In this document: piece by piece, positions 44,773-52,322 of the stretch
How positions within the stretch are numbered: position 1 is the first letter of the stretch
Layout: each line of letters opens with the position of its first letter
Assembly: GCF_905397395.1 (NCBI RefSeq)
Contig: NZ_CAJPVH010000042.1
Coordinates: forward strand, 1-52,322
DNA from: Cupriavidus campinensis
GTDB taxonomy: Bacteria > Pseudomonadota > Gammaproteobacteria > Burkholderiales > Burkholderiaceae
DNA: 52,322 bases
Reading direction: 5' to 3'
The notes under the pieces: generated by a model
What the model was told of the DNA's origin: nothing
Database searches by the model: none
The model's input: only the letters and a program-made list of their open reading frames with translations
Program-made: the position numbers and the translations under genes

Positions 44773-45822
44773 TCACGCTGCCACGGCTTCCTGGCAGGAA
44801 GCCATCATCCAGCCGTACAGGTCGCGCGGGTCTGGCGGCAGCGCCACCAGCGCGATCGGCCGCCCCACGCCATGCGCGCGCGCGGCGGCATGGAGCCAGC
44901 GCAGCACGGCATAGTCCTCCAGCGCGAATCCCACCGAATCGAAGATCGTCACGTCGTCCGCCGACACCCGGCCTGGTGCGGCGCCGGACAGCACTTCCCA
45001 CAACTCCTGCACCGGCGCCTCGGGCCATTGCTGGATCTCGCCCTCGATGCGCGACTGCGGGGCGTACTCCACCACGATCCGCGCGGCGTGCAGGATGTCT
45101 GCGTGCAGCTCGGTCTTGCCCGGGCAATCGCCGCCCACGGCGTTCAGGTGCATGCCGGGACGGATCATGTCCGGCGTGAGGATGGTGGCGTGGGTCTTGT
45201 CGGCCGTGACCGTGGTCACGATGTCGGCCCCTGCCAGCGCGGCGGAGATCGACCCCACCGGCACGATCGACAGGCCCGCCACGCCGGCGAGGTTGTGCAC
45301 CAGCCGCGCGGTGGCGGCCGGGTCGATGTCGTAGGCGCGGATCTCGCGCACGCCAAGCAGCGCGTGGAAGGCCAGAGACTGGAACTCGGCCTGCGCGCCA
45401 TTGCCGACCAGCGCCATCGTGCGCGCGCCGGGCCGGGCCATGGCGCGCGCCGCCAGCGCCGAGGTGGCAGCCGTGCGCAGCGCCGTGGCCAGTGTCAGGT
45501 CGGCCAGCAGCAGCGGGAAACCCGTGCGCACATCGGCCAGCATGCCGCAGGCCATCACCGTCGGCAGTGCCTGCTGTGCATTGCCGGGATGCCCGTTGAC
45601 GTACTTGAAGGCGAACTGGGTGCCGTCGCTGACCGGCATCAGCTCGATCACGCCTACCGGCGAATGGCTGGCCAGCCGGGCCGATTTCTCGAAGGCAGGC
45701 CAGCGCAGGAAGTCATGCCGGACGTGCTCGGCCACCTCGCCGATGGCCCGGGCGACGCCGAGGCGGCGCACCAGCGTGGCGGCATCGGCGGCGTCGAGGA
45801 AGGTTGTCATTCTGGGCGTCAT
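44773..45822 (-). CDS. Ornithine cyclodeaminase-like protein
   Basis: A 349-residue NAD-dependent enzyme of the ornithine cyclodeaminase/mu-crystallin family. Visible features are GVIELMPVSDGTQFAFKYVNGHPGN, LADLTLATALRTAATSALAARAMARPGA, the nucleotide loop LVGNGAQAEFQ, and IRPGMHLNAVGGDCPGKTELHADIL. Ornithine to proline with ammonia release is the likely reaction, but other members reduce imines or dehydrogenate amino acids. AGGAG precedes the start. It follows the amidinotransferase-like gene by 13 bases and is in the same operon. Confidence 0.9.
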   Translation of the reverse strand: MTPRMTTFLDAADAATLVRRLGVARAIGEVAEHVRHDFLRWPAFEKSARLASHSPVGVIELMPVSDGTQFAFKYVNGHPGNAQQALPTVMACGMLADVRTGFPLLLADLTLATALRTAATSALAARAMARPGARTMALVGNGAQAEFQSLAFHALLGVREIRAYDIDPAATARLVHNLAGVAGLSIVPVGSISAALAGADIVTTVTADKTHATILTPDMIRPGMHLNAVGGDCPGKTELHADILHAARIVVEYAPQSRIEGEIQQWPEAPVQELWEVLSGAAPGRVSADDVTIFDSVGFALEDYAVLRWLHAAARAHGVGRPIALVALPPDPRDLYGWMMASCQEAVAA

Positions 45823-45835
45823 GGCGGTCTCCTGG

Positions 45836-46714
45836 TCATGCGGCCACGGCGCGGCGCGCGGGCGTGCTGGTGCGATCCAGGCGCAGCGTCATGCAGTAGG
45901 CCCCGCCGCCGGAGAGCATGTACGGCGACAGGTCCACCTCGTGCAGCCGGTAGCCGCGCCGGCCCAGTTCGCCGCGCAGATGCGCCGTGGTGCGGGTCAT
46001 CACCACCTGGTCGTCCAGATTCACGGCGTTGACGCTGAAGTGGCGCAGGTCTTCCTCGGTGGCCTCGATGCGCAGCGCCGCCGGCACACGCGCGTGCAGC
46101 AGCCGCAGCGCCGCCGCTGAGAACGCGGGCGGGTAATAGAGCACCTCGCCGCCGGCCAGCGGGCAGAAGCAGACGTCGAGGTGATAGCTTTGCTCGGTGG
46201 CCAACTCCAGCGCCACCACCTCCTGGCCGAACTGCGCGGCCATGGCATCGGCGGCCTCCCGGGAGGAGCGCGGGCCGAAACCGGCCCAGAAATGGCCGCG
46301 CTGCGCGTCCCAGATGCAGTCGCCCGCCCCTTCCTGATAACAGCCCTCGCGCAGCGTGGTCACGCTGTCGAGCAGGCCGCGCGCGCGCAGCGCCTCGAAG
46401 ATGGCCGCGAACGGCGCTTCCTCGCCCCGGCGCTGCGGGTAGCGGAAGCGTGCCAGCACGGCCTTGCCGTCGAGCACGACCGCCGCGTTGGCCGGGAACA
46501 CCATGTCGGGCTGACCCGGCGCCCCTTCGGCCACCTCGACCGCAAACCCGGCGGCGGTCAGCGCGGCGTGGAGCGCGTCGAACGACGCCCGGGCCTGGCG
46601 ATGCATGCCGCGCGGGTCGCGCGCCCAGGCCGCGGGGTCCATCCACGGATTGATGCTGTAGGACACGTCATAGAACGTGGGGGCGATGAGGAGGATGGTC
46701 GGGCGGTCGGTCAC
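45836..46714 (-). CDS. Amidinotransferase/arginine deiminase-family protein
   Basis: A 292-residue protein with the amidinotransferase fold: INPWMDP, PGQPDMVFPANAAVVLDGKAVLARFRYPQRRGEE, the His region EQSYHLDVCFCPLAGGEVLYY, and the C-terminal Cys loop YMLSGGGAYCMTLRLDR. Family members hydrolyse or transfer guanidino groups of arginine-like substrates, including arginine dihydrolases and citrulline or dimethylarginine hydrolases; the exact substrate is unknown. The operon mate suggests guanidino to ornithine to proline. The start is GTG 46714 with AAAGGAG upstream. The gene is divergent from the Lrp-type regulator. Confidence 0.87.
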   Translation of the reverse strand: MTDRPTILLIAPTFYDVSYSINPWMDPAAWARDPRGMHRQARASFDALHAALTAAGFAVEVAEGAPGQPDMVFPANAAVVLDGKAVLARFRYPQRRGEEAPFAAIFEALRARGLLDSVTTLREGCYQEGAGDCIWDAQRGHFWAGFGPRSSREAADAMAAQFGQEVVALELATEQSYHLDVCFCPLAGGEVLYYPPAFSAAALRLLHARVPAALRIEATEEDLRHFSVNAVNLDDQVVMTRTTAHLRGELGRRGYRLHEVDLSPYMLSGGGAYCMTLRLDRTSTPARRAVAA

Positions 46715-46772
46715 GGGGGCTCCTTTGTCTGATGTGGCTGCCGTGGGTGCATTCTGATGCCCGCCCACGCCA

Positions 46773-46840
46773 ACAAATAGCCAGCAAAGTGGACAAATTG
46801 CGCGCACGATTCGACAATCCGCCAACATAAGGCGACAAAT
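46773..46840. promoter_or_regulatory. Phased ACAAAT repeats, probable Lrp-type operator
   Basis: Same-direction ACAAAT copies occur at 46773, 46793 and 46835, and a variant GACAAT at 46814, giving steps of 20-21 bases, two helical turns. Weaker CAAA/ACAT elements fill some half-steps. This fits a multi-site Lrp-family regulator bound along one DNA face, in the divergent region of the amidinotransferase operon and the Lrp gene. Confidence 0.6.
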
Positions 46841-46857
46841 CGCCAGAGGAGCCCCCA

Positions 46858-47280
46858 ATGGACGCCACCGACCAGCAACTGTTGAGCCTGTTGCGCGACA
46901 ACGCCCGCACGCCCGTGACGGCGCTGGCCAAGGCGCTGCGCGTCTCGCGCGCCACGGTGCAGAACCGGATCGACAAACTGGAGAAGGAAGGACTGATCGT
47001 CGGCTACACGGTGCGGCTGAAGGCCGAGGCCGAGCCGCACCGCATTCGGGCCTGGATGACGGTGGCCGTGGAGGGCAACCGCGCCCGGCAGGTGCTGCAG
47101 GCCCTGCGCGGCGAGCCCAATGTGCAGACCCTGCATACGACTAACGGCCGCTGGGACATCATCGCCGAACTGCGCGCGGATACGCTGGAGCAGTTCGACC
47201 GCACGCTGGACCGGATCCGGCTGATCGAGGGGATCTCGGCCACCGAGACCAGCATCCTGCTGACGAGCTACAAGCTCTGA
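46858..47280 (+). CDS. Lrp/AsnC family transcription regulator
   Basis: A 140-residue regulator with an N-terminal HTH (LLSLLRDNARTPVTALAKALRVSRATVQNRIDKLEKEGLIVGYTVRL) and a RAM effector domain (residues about 65-140; VQTLHTTNGRWDIIAELRADTLEQFDRTLDRIRLIEGI). It is likely to respond to an amino acid and to control the divergent amidinotransferase/cyclodeaminase pair. AGAGGAG precedes the ATG. Its 3' end overlaps the convergent CLC gene by 13 bases. Confidence 0.94.
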   Translation: MDATDQQLLSLLRDNARTPVTALAKALRVSRATVQNRIDKLEKEGLIVGYTVRLKAEAEPHRIRAWMTVAVEGNRARQVLQALRGEPNVQTLHTTNGRWDIIAELRADTLEQFDRTLDRIRLIEGISATETSILLTSYKL

Positions 47281-49085
47281 CCGACGCCGCGCACCGCGCG
47301 CACCGCCCCGCGCAGCCGCTCGCGGCGGGTTTCCTCGTGCATCACATGGCCGCTCGGCGCCAGCAGGTCGCGTAGCGAGACGATGCCGACGATGCGCATC
47401 GTCGCCAGGCTCTCCACCACCGGCAGGCGCGCCACGCTCAGTTCGGCCATGCGGCCGGCTGCGGCGCGGCCGGTCAGTGCGGGCAAGAGTACGGCGGCAG
47501 GAGCATCGCCCTGCCCCGCCACCAGATCCCCGCAACGCAGCCCCGCATTGTCCCCGGCATGGGCCGCGACGATGGCCGTGCGATTGAGCATGCCGACCAG
47601 CCGGCCCGCGCGCACCACCGGGTAGGCGCGATGGGCGGCGCGCTGGGCCGTGTGATCGCCAAAGTAGCGCGGCAGCGCGTCGGCCACCGGCAGGTCGGCG
47701 TCGATGGTCACCACCTCGCGCGTCATCAGCTCGTCCACGTGCGCGCGTTCGAGCGGGTCCACGCCGTACTCCCGATAGATATGGAGCCCGCGCCGGGCGA
47801 TCTTCTCGGTCATGATCGACCGCTTCATGGTCAGCACCGAGAAGCCGTAGGCCACCGCCGTGGTCAGCAGCAGCGGCAGCAGCGCCTCGCTGTCATGCGT
47901 GAGGCCGAAGGCGAACACGATGGCGGTCAGCGGCGCGCCCAGCACGCTGCCGAGCACGCCAGCCATGCAGACCAGCGCCCAGAGCGCCGGCGAGCCGCCC
48001 GACAACACCGGCGCCAGCACCACGCCCAGGCCGGCGCCCAGCATCAGCAGGGGCGCCAGCACCCCACCCGAGGTGCCCGAGCCCAGCGCGGCAATCCAGA
48101 TCACGGCCTTGACGGCCAGCAGCGCCACGGCCACCTCCAGCGCGAGGCGGTTGTTGAGCAGGTCGCCGATCACGTCGTAGCCCACGCCCAGCGCGCGCGG
48201 CTCGAAATAGCCGCCAATGCCCACCACCAGGCCGCCGATGGCCGGCCACCACATCCAGTGCAGCCGCAACTTGCCGAACGCGTCCTCGGTGCGATAGAGC
48301 GCCAGCGTCAGCCCGGCGCCAAGCACGCCGCACAGCAGCCCGGCCAGCACGCACGAGCCCAGCGCCAGTGTGCTGGCCGGCGCGGTCTGGAGCGGGAACA
48401 GCGGGCCAGCCTCGAACACGAGCGGCCGCAGGAAACCGGCCACGGCGCAGGCCAGCGCCACCGGCAGCAGGCTGCGCGGGCGCAGCTCGAACAACAGCAG
48501 CTCGATGGCCAGCAGCACGGCCGCCACCGGCGTGCCGAATATCGCCGTCATGCCGGCGCAGGCGCCCGCCACCAGCAGCGTCTTGCGCTCGGCGGCGGTC
48601 AGGTGCAGGTACTGGGCCAGCAGCGAGGCGATGGAGCCGCCGGTCATGATGATCGGCCCCTCGGCCCCGAACGGCCCGCCGCTGCCAATCACGATGCCGG
48701 ACGACAGCGGCTTGAGCACGGCCACCTTCGGCGACATGCGGCTCTTGCCGAACAGCACCGCCTCGATGGCCTCGGGGATGCCGTGGCCCCGGATCTTGTC
48801 GCTGCCGTAGCGCGCCATCAGGCCGACGATGAGCCCGCCGATGACCGGCACGACGATCACCCAGGCGCCCAGCGCGTGGCTGGCCGGCGAGCGCTCCGCG
48901 AAGGAGATCGTCTGGAAGAAGAACAGGTTGGTGAAGAAGCGGATCAGGTTCACCAGCACGAAGGCGGCGCCGGTGCTGACCGCGCCGATCGCCAGCGCGA
49001 TGCCGGCCAGCATGGGCAGGCGGCCGTTGGCGGCGTAGTCGCGCTTCTCGAACGGGGCAGGGCCGGAATGTGATGAGAGGGGCAT
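47268..49085 (-). CDS. CLC-family chloride channel or exchanger with C-terminal CBS pair
   Basis: A 605-residue membrane protein with about 11 helices followed by two CBS motifs (about residues 445-590: VDELMTREVVTIDADLPVADALPRYF and MAELSVARLPVVESLATMRIVGIVSLRDLL). Selectivity-filter motifs are RGHGIPEAIEAV (His where GSGIP has Ser), SGGPFGAEGPII with the gating Glu, and GTPVAAVLLAIELLLFELR. Whether it is a channel or a chloride/proton exchanger is not clear. It is divergent from the HPP-CBS gene. Confidence 0.93.
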   Translation of the reverse strand: MPLSSHSGPAPFEKRDYAANGRLPMLAGIALAIGAVSTGAAFVLVNLIRFFTNLFFFQTISFAERSPASHALGAWVIVVPVIGGLIVGLMARYGSDKIRGHGIPEAIEAVLFGKSRMSPKVAVLKPLSSGIVIGSGGPFGAEGPIIMTGGSIASLLAQYLHLTAAERKTLLVAGACAGMTAIFGTPVAAVLLAIELLLFELRPRSLLPVALACAVAGFLRPLVFEAGPLFPLQTAPASTLALGSCVLAGLLCGVLGAGLTLALYRTEDAFGKLRLHWMWWPAIGGLVVGIGGYFEPRALGVGYDVIGDLLNNRLALEVAVALLAVKAVIWIAALGSGTSGGVLAPLLMLGAGLGVVLAPVLSGGSPALWALVCMAGVLGSVLGAPLTAIVFAFGLTHDSEALLPLLLTTAVAYGFSVLTMKRSIMTEKIARRGLHIYREYGVDPLERAHVDELMTREVVTIDADLPVADALPRYFGDHTAQRAAHRAYPVVRAGRLVGMLNRTAIVAAHAGDNAGLRCGDLVAGQGDAPAAVLLPALTGRAAAGRMAELSVARLPVVESLATMRIVGIVSLRDLLAPSGHVMHEETRRERLRGAVRAVRGVGQSL

Positions 49086-49127
49086 AATCGGGTTCGGGGC
49101 AGGGGTGGGCAGTCCGGAGGCCGGCGC

Positions 49128-49150
49128 AATATATCACGCCATGATATATT
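49128..49150. promoter_or_regulatory. 9-bp palindrome in the CLC/HPP divergent promoter region
   Basis: AATATATCA-N5-TGATATATT is perfect and stands out as AT-rich in GC-rich DNA. It extends to CGCA/TGCG on both sides with one bulged A. It lies in the roughly 107-base gap between two divergent genes, an ideal place for a shared operator. The regulator is unknown. Confidence 0.6.
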
Positions 49151-49192
49151 TGCGGACCCCCGCATCCTGAGCGCCCCCGCCCCCCGATTTCG

Positions 49193-50338
49193 ATGCCCGC
49201 CGAATTCGACTCTTCCCAACCCTCCCATCCCCATCCTGTTACCGAGGCACGTGCCTGGCTGCGCACTTTCGTGCCGATGCCGATCGCCGCGAGCCTTGGC
49301 GAGCGCCTGAAAAGCTGCCTTGGCGCGCTAATCGGCCTGTTCCTGACCGAGTGGATCTGCCGCCGCTTCCTGCAGGGCTTCAACCCGTGGTTCATCGCGC
49401 CGATGGGCGCGTCGGCCGTGCTGCTGTTCGCCGTGCCGTCCAGCCCTTTGGCCCAGCCGTGGTCGATCATCGGCGGCAATCTGGTCGCCGCCACCGTAGG
49501 CGTGGCCTGCGCGCGCTGGATTCCGGACCCCGGGCTGGCGGCCGGCGTGGCCGTGGCGGTCGCCGTCGCCCTGATGTTCCCGCTGCGCTGCGTACACCCG
49601 CCCAGCGGTGCCGTAGCCGTCACAGCGGTACTGGGCGGCCCAGCCGTGCAGGCGCTGGGCTTCGGCTTCGTGGTGATGCCGGTGGCCATCAATTCGATGC
49701 TGCTGCTGCTGACCGCGCTCGCCTTCAATAACTTCGCCCGGCGGCGCTATCCGCACCGGCCGCCCGAGGCCGCCACGCAGCACCACACCCGCGACGTGCC
49801 GCCAAGCCAGCGCGTGGGCGTGACGCGCGCCGACCTGGACGCCGTGCTGGCCGCGCGCGGCGAGTTCCTGGACATCGAGGAAGACGATCTCGAGGCGATC
49901 ATCGTGGAGGCGGAGCTGCGCGCCTACCGGCGCCGCTTTGGCGATGTGTCGTGCGGGGACATCATGTCGCGCGACGTGGTGGCGGTGCGCCCCGGCCAGG
50001 CCGCCGCGGACGCCGCCGCGCTGCTGGCGCGCCATCACATCAAGGCGCTGCCCGTGGTGGACGGCCGGCGCCGCCTGCTCGGCATCCTCACCCAGACCGA
50101 CTTTTTCCGCGCCCAGCGCATGCACTCGCGCCGCGTGAACGGCACCGTGCGCGACCTGATGACCCGCGCGGTGGTCACCGCGCGCCCCGACCAGCCCATC
50201 GTGGAGCTGGGCCGGGCGTTCTCGGACGGCGGGCTGCATCACGTGCCCGTGATCGACGACAACCGCTGCGTGGTCGGCATGGTCACGCAGACGGACCTCG
50301 TGGCGGCCCTGCTGCGCCGGGGGGTCACGGAGCCATAA
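49193..50338 (+). CDS. HPP-family membrane protein with two CBS motifs
   Basis: A 381-residue protein. An N-terminal HPP domain with about four helices (FNPWFIAPMGASAVLLFAVPSSPLAQPWSIIGGNLVAATVGV and MFPLRCVHPPSGAVAVTAVLGG, holding the HPP motif) is joined to two CBS motifs at about residues 260-375 (DIMSRDVVAVRPGQAAADAAALL, LMTRAVVTARPDQPIVEL). The HPP family has been linked to nitrite transport in cyanobacteria and chloroplasts, but no substrate can be given here. CBS motifs suggest control by an adenine nucleotide. Confidence 0.88.
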   Translation: MPAEFDSSQPSHPHPVTEARAWLRTFVPMPIAASLGERLKSCLGALIGLFLTEWICRRFLQGFNPWFIAPMGASAVLLFAVPSSPLAQPWSIIGGNLVAATVGVACARWIPDPGLAAGVAVAVAVALMFPLRCVHPPSGAVAVTAVLGGPAVQALGFGFVVMPVAINSMLLLLTALAFNNFARRRYPHRPPEAATQHHTRDVPPSQRVGVTRADLDAVLAARGEFLDIEEDDLEAIIVEAELRAYRRRFGDVSCGDIMSRDVVAVRPGQAAADAAALLARHHIKALPVVDGRRRLLGILTQTDFFRAQRMHSRRVNGTVRDLMTRAVVTARPDQPIVELGRAFSDGGLHHVPVIDDNRCVVGMVTQTDLVAALLRRGVTEP

Positions 50339-50464
50339 GGCAACCATGATGGCGCGCTGACGCCCGATTACACTCATCCAGGCCAGCGCCCCCGGCGGCG
50401 CTGTCATCGATTTCCGCTATGCTTACGGCGTTTCCGTCACACGGCGCCCCTGGAGATCTGCCCG

Positions 50465-51568
50465 ATGAGTTCCGGACAATTGATTGAAAAGCTCGCCGCC
50501 GTCTTTGCACTGATCGTGCTGATCGGCGGCTCGCTGCTGGTGCTGGCCCCGTTTGCCACTGCGCTGCTGTGGGGCGCGATCCTCGCGTACGCCTCCTGGT
50601 ACCCCTATACCGTGCTCACGCGCTGGCTGGGCAACCGGCGCAGCATCGCCGCCCTGATCTGCGTGCTGATTTCCACGGTCATTGTGCTCGGCCCGTTCGT
50701 CTATGCCGGCGCCAGCTTCTCCGCCCATCTGGACGAACTGCAGGCGCTGTTCCAGCGCTATACCGAGCATGGCATTCCGCAACTGCCCGAATGGCTCAGC
50801 AGCCTGCCGTTCGTCGGCAGCCAGCTCTCCAGTGCGTGGAACCAGGTCATCACGGCCGACTCCGAGATGGTGGCCAACCTGCGCAAGCTGATCGCGCCGG
50901 TCGGCCATGTGCTGCTGGGCGCGGGCTTGTCGATTGGCGCCGGGCTGGGCCAGCTGGCGCTCTCCATCGTCCTGGCATTCTTCTTCTATACCGGCGGCGA
51001 ACTGGCCGTGGAGTGGCTGCGCGGCGGCATGCGCCGCGTGGCAGGCGAGCGTGCCGACCACCTGCTGGCGCTGGCCGGCAGCACGGTCAAGGGCGTGGTC
51101 TACGGGGTGCTCGGCACCGCCTTCATCCAGGCCGTGCTGGCCGCCATCGGCTTCTGGATTGCCGGCGTGCCCGGCGCCGCCATCCTCGGCTTCATCACCT
51201 TCTTCCTTTCCGTGGTGCCGATGGGCCCGCCGCTGATCTGGATTCCGGCCGCGCTGTGGCTCTACCATTCGGGCCACACCGGCTGGGCGGTCTTCATGGT
51301 GATATGGGGCGGCGCCGTGGTCGGCATGGCGGACAACGTGGTCAAGCCGCTGCTGATCAGCAAGGGCACCGGCCTGCCGCTGATCTGGATCATGATGGGC
51401 GTGCTGGGCGGGGCGCTGGCCTTCGGCTTCCTCGGCGTGTTCATCGGCCCGACCGTGCTGGCCGTGGCCTACGCGCTGCTGCGTGACTGGACCATCGGCA
51501 CGCACGAAGGGCCGCCTGTGCCCGCCGTCACGACTGCGCCGCCCAAGACGCTCACCCCGGACGCATGA
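50465..51568 (+). CDS. AI-2E-family (PerM/TqsA-like) membrane protein
   Basis: A 367-residue protein with about eight helices and a soluble loop at about residues 85-150. The conserved region includes FIQAVLAAIGFWIAGVPGAAILGFITFFLSVVPMGPPLIWIPAALWLY and NVVKPLLISKGTGLPLIWIMMGVLGGALAFGFLGVFIGPTVLAVAY. Substrates of the family vary and are disputed. The stop overlaps the following gene by four bases (ATGA). Confidence 0.92.
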   Translation: MSSGQLIEKLAAVFALIVLIGGSLLVLAPFATALLWGAILAYASWYPYTVLTRWLGNRRSIAALICVLISTVIVLGPFVYAGASFSAHLDELQALFQRYTEHGIPQLPEWLSSLPFVGSQLSSAWNQVITADSEMVANLRKLIAPVGHVLLGAGLSIGAGLGQLALSIVLAFFFYTGGELAVEWLRGGMRRVAGERADHLLALAGSTVKGVVYGVLGTAFIQAVLAAIGFWIAGVPGAAILGFITFFLSVVPMGPPLIWIPAALWLYHSGHTGWAVFMVIWGGAVVGMADNVVKPLLISKGTGLPLIWIMMGVLGGALAFGFLGVFIGPTVLAVAYALLRDWTIGTHEGPPVPAVTTAPPKTLTPDA

Positions 51569-52269
51569 CGCCGGCGCCGCACGCCCCTTCCGAGACCCCG
51601 CGGGACCTGCCTGCGGACCTGCACCCGGACCTGCACCGGCTGGTGGCCTGCGAATACTGCGACGCGCTCTACGAACGCACCGCGCTGGCCCCCGGCGAGC
51701 GCGCCGCCTGCCTGCGCTGCGGCGGCCCGCTCTACCGCGAAAGCTCGCGCGCCTACCGCCGCCTGCTGCCGCTGGTGGTGACGGCGCTGATCCTGTTCCT
51801 GATCTCCAACGCCTTCCCCATCGTGGAGATGGACCTCAAGGGCGTGCGCACCCAGACCACGCTGATCGGCGCCGTGCAGGCGCTGTTCGCGGACCAGATG
51901 GCGCCGGTGGCGCTGCTCGTCTTCGCCACCACCATCCTGTTCCCGCTCTCCGAGATGCTGATGATGGGCTACCTGCTGGTGCCGATGGCGCGCCGGCAGA
52001 TGCCGCCCGGGTTCGACCGCATCGTGCGCGGCATCCGCCAGACCCGGCCCTGGGGCATGATCGAGGTGTTCATGATCGGCGTGCTGGTCACGCTGGTGAA
52101 GCTCTCCACCATGGCGCAGGTGCTGCCGGGCGTGGCGCTGTGGTCGTTCGGCGCGCTGGTGGTGGTGCTGGCGGCAATGCTGTCGTTCGATCCGCGCGAC
52201 CTGTGGCACTACCTCGAGCCGCCCGGCGCGGACGAGGTGCCGCCCCGTGACGAGGCCCATCGCCCATGA
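51565..52269 (+). CDS. pqiA: PqiA/LetA-family membrane protein
   Basis: A 234-residue protein: an N-terminal zinc-ribbon-like cysteine set (CEYCDALYER, CLRCGGPLYR) then about four membrane helices (LLPLVVTALILFLISNAFPIVEMDLKG, VALLVFATTILFPLSEMLMMGYLLVPM, MIEVFMIGVLVTLVKLS, LWSFGALVVVLAAMLSF). This is the PqiA fold, half of the length of the E. coli PqiA, as in organisms that encode two halves. PqiA-PqiB systems are linked to lipid transport across the envelope. Overlaps its neighbours by ATGA on both sides, so an operon is clear. Confidence 0.92.
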   Translation: MTPAPHAPSETPRDLPADLHPDLHRLVACEYCDALYERTALAPGERAACLRCGGPLYRESSRAYRRLLPLVVTALILFLISNAFPIVEMDLKGVRTQTTLIGAVQALFADQMAPVALLVFATTILFPLSEMLMMGYLLVPMARRQMPPGFDRIVRGIRQTRPWGMIEVFMIGVLVTLVKLSTMAQVLPGVALWSFGALVVVLAAMLSFDPRDLWHYLEPPGADEVPPRDEAHRP

Positions 52270-52322
52270 GCCCCGCCGCGCCCCCCCAGCCCCCGCGCCC
52301 CACCCACGCCTCGCGCACCGCC
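52266..52322 (+). CDS. Start of a second PqiA-type gene (cut by window edge)
   Basis: Only 19 codons are visible (MSPAAPPQPPRPTHASRTA), beginning at an ATG that overlaps the previous stop as ATGA. The second-PqiA-half identity is inferred from the usual gene order; the sequence itself is too short to show it. Confidence 0.5.
   Translation, partial: MSPAAPPQPPRPTHASRTA

Overview
The window is high-GC chromosomal DNA of a beta-proteobacterium, most likely Burkholderiaceae of the Cupriavidus/Ralstonia type. This rests on gene content and order: a pilGHIJ-chpA twitching cluster next to rubredoxin and hemL, a full Flp/Tad pilus locus, a dctA-dctB-dctD C4-dicarboxylate module, a CIRCE-controlled groESL operon, and a PqiA-family pair. 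The genus is inferred, not proven.

Layout. 1-5320 (minus): pilG, pilH, pilI, pilJ and the 5' part of chpA, the chemotaxis-like system for type IV pili. 5754-5924 (minus) rubredoxin; 6173-7465 (plus) hemL; 7594-9611 (plus) lemA and two TPM-domain proteins; 9648-10931 (minus) an MFS transporter. 10932-12092 has no gene; its first part is AT-richer and full of short inverted repeats. 12093-22432 (plus): flp, cpaA, cpaB, cpaC, a small lipoprotein, cpaE/tadZ, cpaF/tadA, tadB, tadC, tadE-like and tadG-like, closed by a strong terminator. 22609-23397 metallophosphoesterase. 23524-24416: a low-GC island with a type VI secretion amidase effector (tae4, interrupted by an in-frame TGA) and its immunity gene tai4. 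24527-26498 (minus) groEL and groES behind a textbook CIRCE/promoter. 26697-27608 a DUF1653-HD phosphohydrolase fusion. 27605-31284 (minus) an ArsR-like regulator and a large autotransporter. 31637-35479 (minus) a periplasmic molybdenum hydroxylase with its 2Fe-2S subunit and a diheme cytochrome c. 35804-38548 (plus) a PAS-GGDEF-EAL protein. 38788-43600 (plus) dctA, dctB, dctD with a sigma-54 promoter and paired upstream palindromes. 44065-44664 an HTH protein with a receiver-like domain. 44773-47280 an ornithine cyclodeaminase-like and an amidinotransferase-like gene divergent from an Lrp-type regulator. 47268-50338 a CLC channel and an HPP-CBS membrane protein, divergent across a palindrome. 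50465-52322 an AI-2E-family protein and two PqiA-family genes, the last cut by the window edge.

How they work together. Two surface-pilus systems (type IV chemosensory control and Tad) lie within 20 kb. The dct module is self-contained: the DctB/DctD pair probably senses C4-dicarboxylates and drives dctA through sigma-54. The Lrp regulator probably controls the divergent arginine/ornithine pair through phased repeats. The iorAB-like enzyme probably passes electrons to the adjacent cytochrome.

The most notable single observation is the tae4 reading frame. It is intact to its natural C-terminus, where its stop overlaps the tai4 start as ATGA, except for one TGA in place of the conserved Trp codon of the GHxTLW motif. 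No complete novel system was recognised; the best leads are this effector remnant, the DUF1653-HD fusion, the flp leader hairpins, and several unassigned operators.
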